DNA of 64,000 bases from an uncultured Pseudomonadales bacterium (lineage in GTDB: Bacteria > Pseudomonadota > Gammaproteobacteria > Pseudomonadales > Azotimanducaceae). Positions 60,754-64,000 of the stretch are shown piece by piece. Position 1 is the first letter of the stretch. Each line of letters opens with the position of its first letter. The translations under genes were made by a program, and so were the position numbers. The notes beneath the pieces are model-generated. The model was not told the DNA's origin. It made no database searches and saw nothing but the letters and a program-made list of their open reading frames with translations. The DNA lies in NCBI GenBank assembly GCA_958296195.1, contig OY282455.1, positions 3,224,001 to 3,288,000 of the forward strand. The letters are read 5' to 3'.

Positions 60754-63267
60754 ATGCCTAAGCCACCGAAATCCAGCGGCGTTTTGGGCCGGAAATTGCG
60801 CGGCGCCGCGTACCCCGCAAGGAAACGCCTTTCGTCGGCAATGCCCTGCCCGGCATTTCTTCGCCGCGCTGCGGCGCGAAGGCGAAGCTCAACCATCAAG
60901 GCCCTTGCGGCAACGGGGCTGATCGCCGGCGTGTTCGGCGCTGCGCCGACGCCGGCGCAGATTGAGGAAGTCGTGGTCACCGCCACCAAGCGGGGCGCAG
61001 TGGACGTTCAGGACGTTGCGGTCAGCATCTCCACCGTGGATGGAGATTTCCTTGACGCATCCGGCGCCGAAGGAGTGCTCGGCTTCACCCGCAAAGTCGG
61101 CATTCAGACCGATGATGAGGGGCCGGGTGAAAAACGCTTCATCATTCGCGGCTTGAACGCCGCCGGCAGCGCCACGGTCGGGCTGTACTACGACGACATC
61201 CCCACCACCGGCTTCGGCCAAGGCGGCAATGGCAATGGCCAACCGGACTTCCGCATCCTCGATTTGGAGCGCGTGGAGATTCTTCGCGGGCCGCAAGGCA
61301 CCCTTTACGGCGCCGGCTCCATCGGCGGCACGATTCGCTACGTCTCCAAGAAGCCGAACCTGCAGGAATTCGAGGGCAGTTTCGGCATTGACTACGGCGA
61401 TATCGGCCAAGGCGGTGGCGACCGGTATGCATTGGAGGGCATGCTTGACATCCCCTTGATTGAGAATCGGCTTGGCTTGCGGATGGTGGGCTTTTATGCG
61501 GACAGCAAAGGCATTGTCGATAACGGCTTTCTGCAGATCAAAGGTGTTGATTCCCGTGAAAGCGACGGCGGCCGTGCGATTCTGGAGTGGCTGCCGACCG
61601 ATGCGCTGACCGTTACTGCTTCGTATTGGCGGCAAGACTCCGAGGTGGGCGACCGCACCCAATACAACCTCTCCTGCAATCCCACCATTAATAGCTGCTA
61701 TCTGGACCCCGCCCACGGCGGCGTGGCCCCCGATACGGCAGCGCCGGTGCGCAGCACTAAAGGCAAGCACCTATCCACCCAGGGCATCACGACGCCTTTT
61801 AGTGAGGACATGGACATCTACAGCCTAAGGCTGCAATACGAAACGGACTTCGGCACCTTCACCAGCTCAAGCTCCTGGTTCATACGGGATGCTTTGACGG
61901 CATTCGACAGTTCGGACTTCGCCGCGCCCCTTTTCATGGACCCGGGCTCGGTACTCCCGGTGTCCACCGATCAGGACACCGAGCAATTCAGCCAAGAACT
62001 GCTGTTCTCCTCCGATTTTGACGGCCCCGTGAATTTCGTGGCCGGGTTCTTCTATCAGGATCGGTCCAGCACGTTCAGGCAGCGGGCGGTCCTTTCCCTA
62101 CCCACCCCAGGGAAGAACGGCAGGGAATTGCTGAACGATCCCGAACCGTCCTTCGTCGTGGCCAACTTTTTCCCGCCGCCGATCAACAATGGCGTGATTT
62201 TTGACGATCAGATCGAGCGGGACTTCACCAATACCGCCTTCTTTGGCGAGGTCAACTGGCAGGCCACCGAGCGCCTGGCATTGGATTTGGGCATCCGCTG
62301 GTTCGAATTGAAGAACGAACTGCTCGAAACAAAACTGCAAAACCCCGATTTCACGATCCTGTTCCTGGGGCTGCCGGATGAAGGCGGGGTCGCCGGCAAG
62401 TCGAGCTTCAGCGACACCATCTTCAAGGCAACGGCCTCCTACGACCTAGTTGAAGGCGTAAAGGCCTACGTTACCTTCGGCGAAGGCTTCCGCGAAGGCG
62501 GGGTCAATCCCTTGCGAACCGCGGTGAACCTTCCGCAACAATTCGATTCAGACACCGTCACCAACTATGAAGCGGGTTTGAAAACCGAGCTGCTCGATGG
62601 CCTGTTGGTGGTGAACACCGCCTATTTCTTCATTGAATGGGAAAATCTGCAAACTTTCGTGCCGGACCCGACCGGCCTGTTCGATCTCTTCCTGAATCTG
62701 GAGGACGGCGGCGCCGATGTGCAGGGCTTTGAACTCGAGGCCACCTACTTGCCAAACGCCATCACCGGCTTGCAGTTGCAGTTCGGCCTGCAATGGACCG
62801 ACACCGAGCTAACCGCCGATATTCCGGGTCTGGACGCGATGGGGAACTTGGTTCCCGGCGATCCCCTTACCACGGGGGTCGTTGGCGACCCTCTGGCGCA
62901 GGTGGCCGACTGGACCTTAAGCGGCAACGCTCAGTACAACTTTCCGGCCTTCGGCGGCGAGGCGTTCGTTCTGGTGGATTGGTCCTACACCGGCGAATCC
63001 AATTCATCGAGCAGCCCCCGGTCTCCATACGGCGCAAAACTCGGCGACTTTCACTTGGTGAACTTGCGCTTGGGCCTCAGCGGCGAGGCTTGGGGCGGCT
63101 GGAGCGCAACCATCTACGCCAACAACCTGTTCGACGAGGACGGCTGGTTCTTCTATGAAGATCGAGCCGGAGACTTTGATCCCGAGCTCGGGGCGCTAAC
63201 CAACGGCCCGACAGTCATTACGACCTATCCGCGCACGGTCGGTCTGTCGCTGCGCAAGGATTTCTAG
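60754..63267 (+). CDS. TonB-dependent outer-membrane receptor
   Basis: 837 residues from ATG 60754, GGAG 8 nt upstream. A long signal region (ALAATGLIAGVFGAAPTPA) ends near the TonB box-like EEVVVTATKR. The plug domain has RFIIRGLNAAGSATVGLYYD and ILRGPQGTLYGAGSIGGTIR. The barrel ends with TVGLSLRKDF, terminal Phe as in outer-membrane proteins. Sequence style fits the CirA/FyuA-like receptors abundant in marine and sphingomonad-type genomes. Ligand unknown; the MBL hydrolase upstream may process it. Confidence 0.95.
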   Translation: MPKPPKSSGVLGRKLRGAAYPARKRLSSAMPCPAFLRRAAARRRSSTIKALAATGLIAGVFGAAPTPAQIEEVVVTATKRGAVDVQDVAVSISTVDGDFLDASGAEGVLGFTRKVGIQTDDEGPGEKRFIIRGLNAAGSATVGLYYDDIPTTGFGQGGNGNGQPDFRILDLERVEILRGPQGTLYGAGSIGGTIRYVSKKPNLQEFEGSFGIDYGDIGQGGGDRYALEGMLDIPLIENRLGLRMVGFYADSKGIVDNGFLQIKGVDSRESDGGRAILEWLPTDALTVTASYWRQDSEVGDRTQYNLSCNPTINSCYLDPAHGGVAPDTAAPVRSTKGKHLSTQGITTPFSEDMDIYSLRLQYETDFGTFTSSSSWFIRDALTAFDSSDFAAPLFMDPGSVLPVSTDQDTEQFSQELLFSSDFDGPVNFVAGFFYQDRSSTFRQRAVLSLPTPGKNGRELLNDPEPSFVVANFFPPPINNGVIFDDQIERDFTNTAFFGEVNWQATERLALDLGIRWFELKNELLETKLQNPDFTILFLGLPDEGGVAGKSSFSDTIFKATASYDLVEGVKAYVTFGEGFREGGVNPLRTAVNLPQQFDSDTVTNYEAGLKTELLDGLLVVNTAYFFIEWENLQTFVPDPTGLFDLFLNLEDGGADVQGFELEATYLPNAITGLQLQFGLQWTDTELTADIPGLDAMGNLVPGDPLTTGVVGDPLAQVADWTLSGNAQYNFPAFGGEAFVLVDWSYTGESNSSSSPRSPYGAKLGDFHLVNLRLGLSGEAWGGWSATIYANNLFDEDGWFFYEDRAGDFDPELGALTNGPTVITTYPRTVGLSLRKDF

Positions 63268-63462
63268 CATTCCGCCGGACTTGCGGCGCCTCGGAATCGG
63301 TCAAGGCGGATTTGCCCAACGCGCCGGGCTTCCGCCACCGGGAGCGTTTCCATGCGAGTCCCGGCCTAAGACCGACAGGCTGCTGGTTGGGTCGCTTTCG
63401 GTGAACTCTAGGGAGGCATAAGTTAACATGCCGCCCTTTTGAGCAAAGGGGCGCGGAACAGG

Positions 63463-64000
63463 ATGCAGGACGCCTTCGGCAACCGGCGCTGGATCATGGC
63501 GCTGGCGGTGATGGGCGCCGCGTTGTTGGGCTTCAGCTTGGGCGTGTCGCTCACGGAGCGGCCCGAGGTGGTCAACGCCAGTTTCCTGACCAAGGTTTAC
63601 TACAGCTTGGGGCTGTTCGTGGTCGGCGGCTTGGACATCGGCACCCCAACGGGCGGGCCTCTGATTGGCCGCATCCTGCTGTGGAGCGCCTATTTCGGCG
63701 CTCCGATCCTCACGGCGTCGGCGGTGATCGACACCTTGGCCCGGGTGCTTTCCCCCGGCCACTGGCAGTTGCGGCGCATCAGCAACCACATCGTGCTGAT
63801 GGGCGGGGGCGGCATGACGGACAGCTACCTGCGGGTGCTGCGCAAGCACTTCCCGCGCAAGCGAGTGGTGGTGGTGCAGGAGCGCATCGAGTTCGTGCGC
63901 CGCCAGGAACTGGAGCAAACCTACGACGTCGCCATCGTCATCGGCGACCTCACCCATGACTTCATGCTCAAGGCGCTGCGCCTCGCCCACGCCAGCAAGG
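63463..64000 (+). CDS. ion channel/RCK (TrkA-N-like) protein, partial
   Basis: The first 179 codons of a gene that continues past the window. Residues 10-30 form a helix (IMALAVMGAALLGFSLGVSL), a pore-like segment TKVYYSLGLFVVGGLDIGTP follows (a variant of the K+ channel filter is unclear), and a third helix (LLWSAYFGAPILTASAVID). Then ISNHIVLMGGGGMTDSYLRV, a Rossmann GxGGxxx segment like RCK/TrkA-N domains, with VVVVQERIEFVRR. It resembles CASTOR/POLLUX- or voltage-independent channel proteins; certainty is limited without the C-terminus. Confidence 0.7.
   Translation, partial: MQDAFGNRRWIMALAVMGAALLGFSLGVSLTERPEVVNASFLTKVYYSLGLFVVGGLDIGTPTGGPLIGRILLWSAYFGAPILTASAVIDTLARVLSPGHWQLRRISNHIVLMGGGGMTDSYLRVLRKHFPRKRVVVVQERIEFVRRQELEQTYDVAIVIGDLTHDFMLKALRLAHASK

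Overview
The window is GC-rich and gene-dense. Its family content points to a Pseudomonadota genome, most likely gammaproteobacterial: a zinc-ribbon NudC, a TonB-dependent receptor, a DUF4212/VC_2705-type sodium symporter, a TolQ/MotA-like channel and many toxin-antitoxin remnants. The lineage cannot be fixed from sequence reading alone. About half of the window is ordinary metabolism and half is accessory or defence DNA.

Layout. 1-1857 holds two overlapping DNA methyltransferase genes on the minus strand. 2574-4514 holds a coiled-coil membrane protein behind a DUF4145 protein. 4515-6594 is a scar with a broken transposase, a broken PIN toxin and its intact Phd-type antitoxin. 6691-15940 is mostly housekeeping or catabolic: a NUDIX hydrolase, a luciferase-like oxidoreductase, a two-subunit sodium symporter, tRNA-Gly, an MFS exporter, a rhomboid protease and an acyl-CoA dehydrogenase. 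A 59-codon gene at 12604-12783 encodes a double-glycine-leader, tryptophan-rich peptide that looks like a bacteriocin/RiPP precursor. A lone AAA ATPase follows at 15994-17493.

17748-25779 is a tightly packed minus-strand operon of eight genes: a secreted Cys-containing protein, a signal-peptide protein with a glycine/alanine-rich hydrophobic segment, a secreted TPR-like protein, a membrane-anchored protein ending in a formylglycine-generating-enzyme (FGE)-like domain, a small secreted protein, a TolQ/ExbB/MotA-like channel, and two proteins that join a TolR/MotB-like membrane helix to a von Willebrand A domain. I know no named system with this composition; it reads as an ion-driven envelope machine. 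26188-28656 carries a PIN toxin-antitoxin pair, nudC and an orphan FitA-like antitoxin. 28752-35053 is catabolic: Rieske oxygenase, GMC oxidoreductase, CaiB-type CoA-transferase and an oxalyl-CoA-decarboxylase-like ThDP enzyme. Two near-identical 161-bp MITE-like elements lie at 23665 and 33140.

35826-57164 is a defence island. An 11-gene minus-strand operon runs from a SNF2 helicase-nuclease (57164) through a DUF2235 hydrolase, a zeta-toxin-like kinase, an AbiJ-like protein, a DUF1156 methyltransferase, two ABC-type ATPase + small-partner pairs with a PIN protein between them, to a DUF499 ATPase (39857). Most junctions after the DUF2235 gene overlap by a few bases. Left of it, fragments of the same genes (ATPase, DUF499, GFA) flank a glycosyltransferase and an IS30 remnant. 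They fit a tandem duplication of the operon end followed by deletion and insertion.

57177-64000 holds an AhpD-like protein with an in-frame TGA exactly where the second cysteine of CxxC should be, followed by a suitable hairpin (probable selenoprotein), a second CMD-family protein, a broken HicA beside a HicB-like gene, an MBL-fold hydrolase with a clear sigma70 promoter, a TonB-dependent receptor and the start of an ion-channel/RCK protein.
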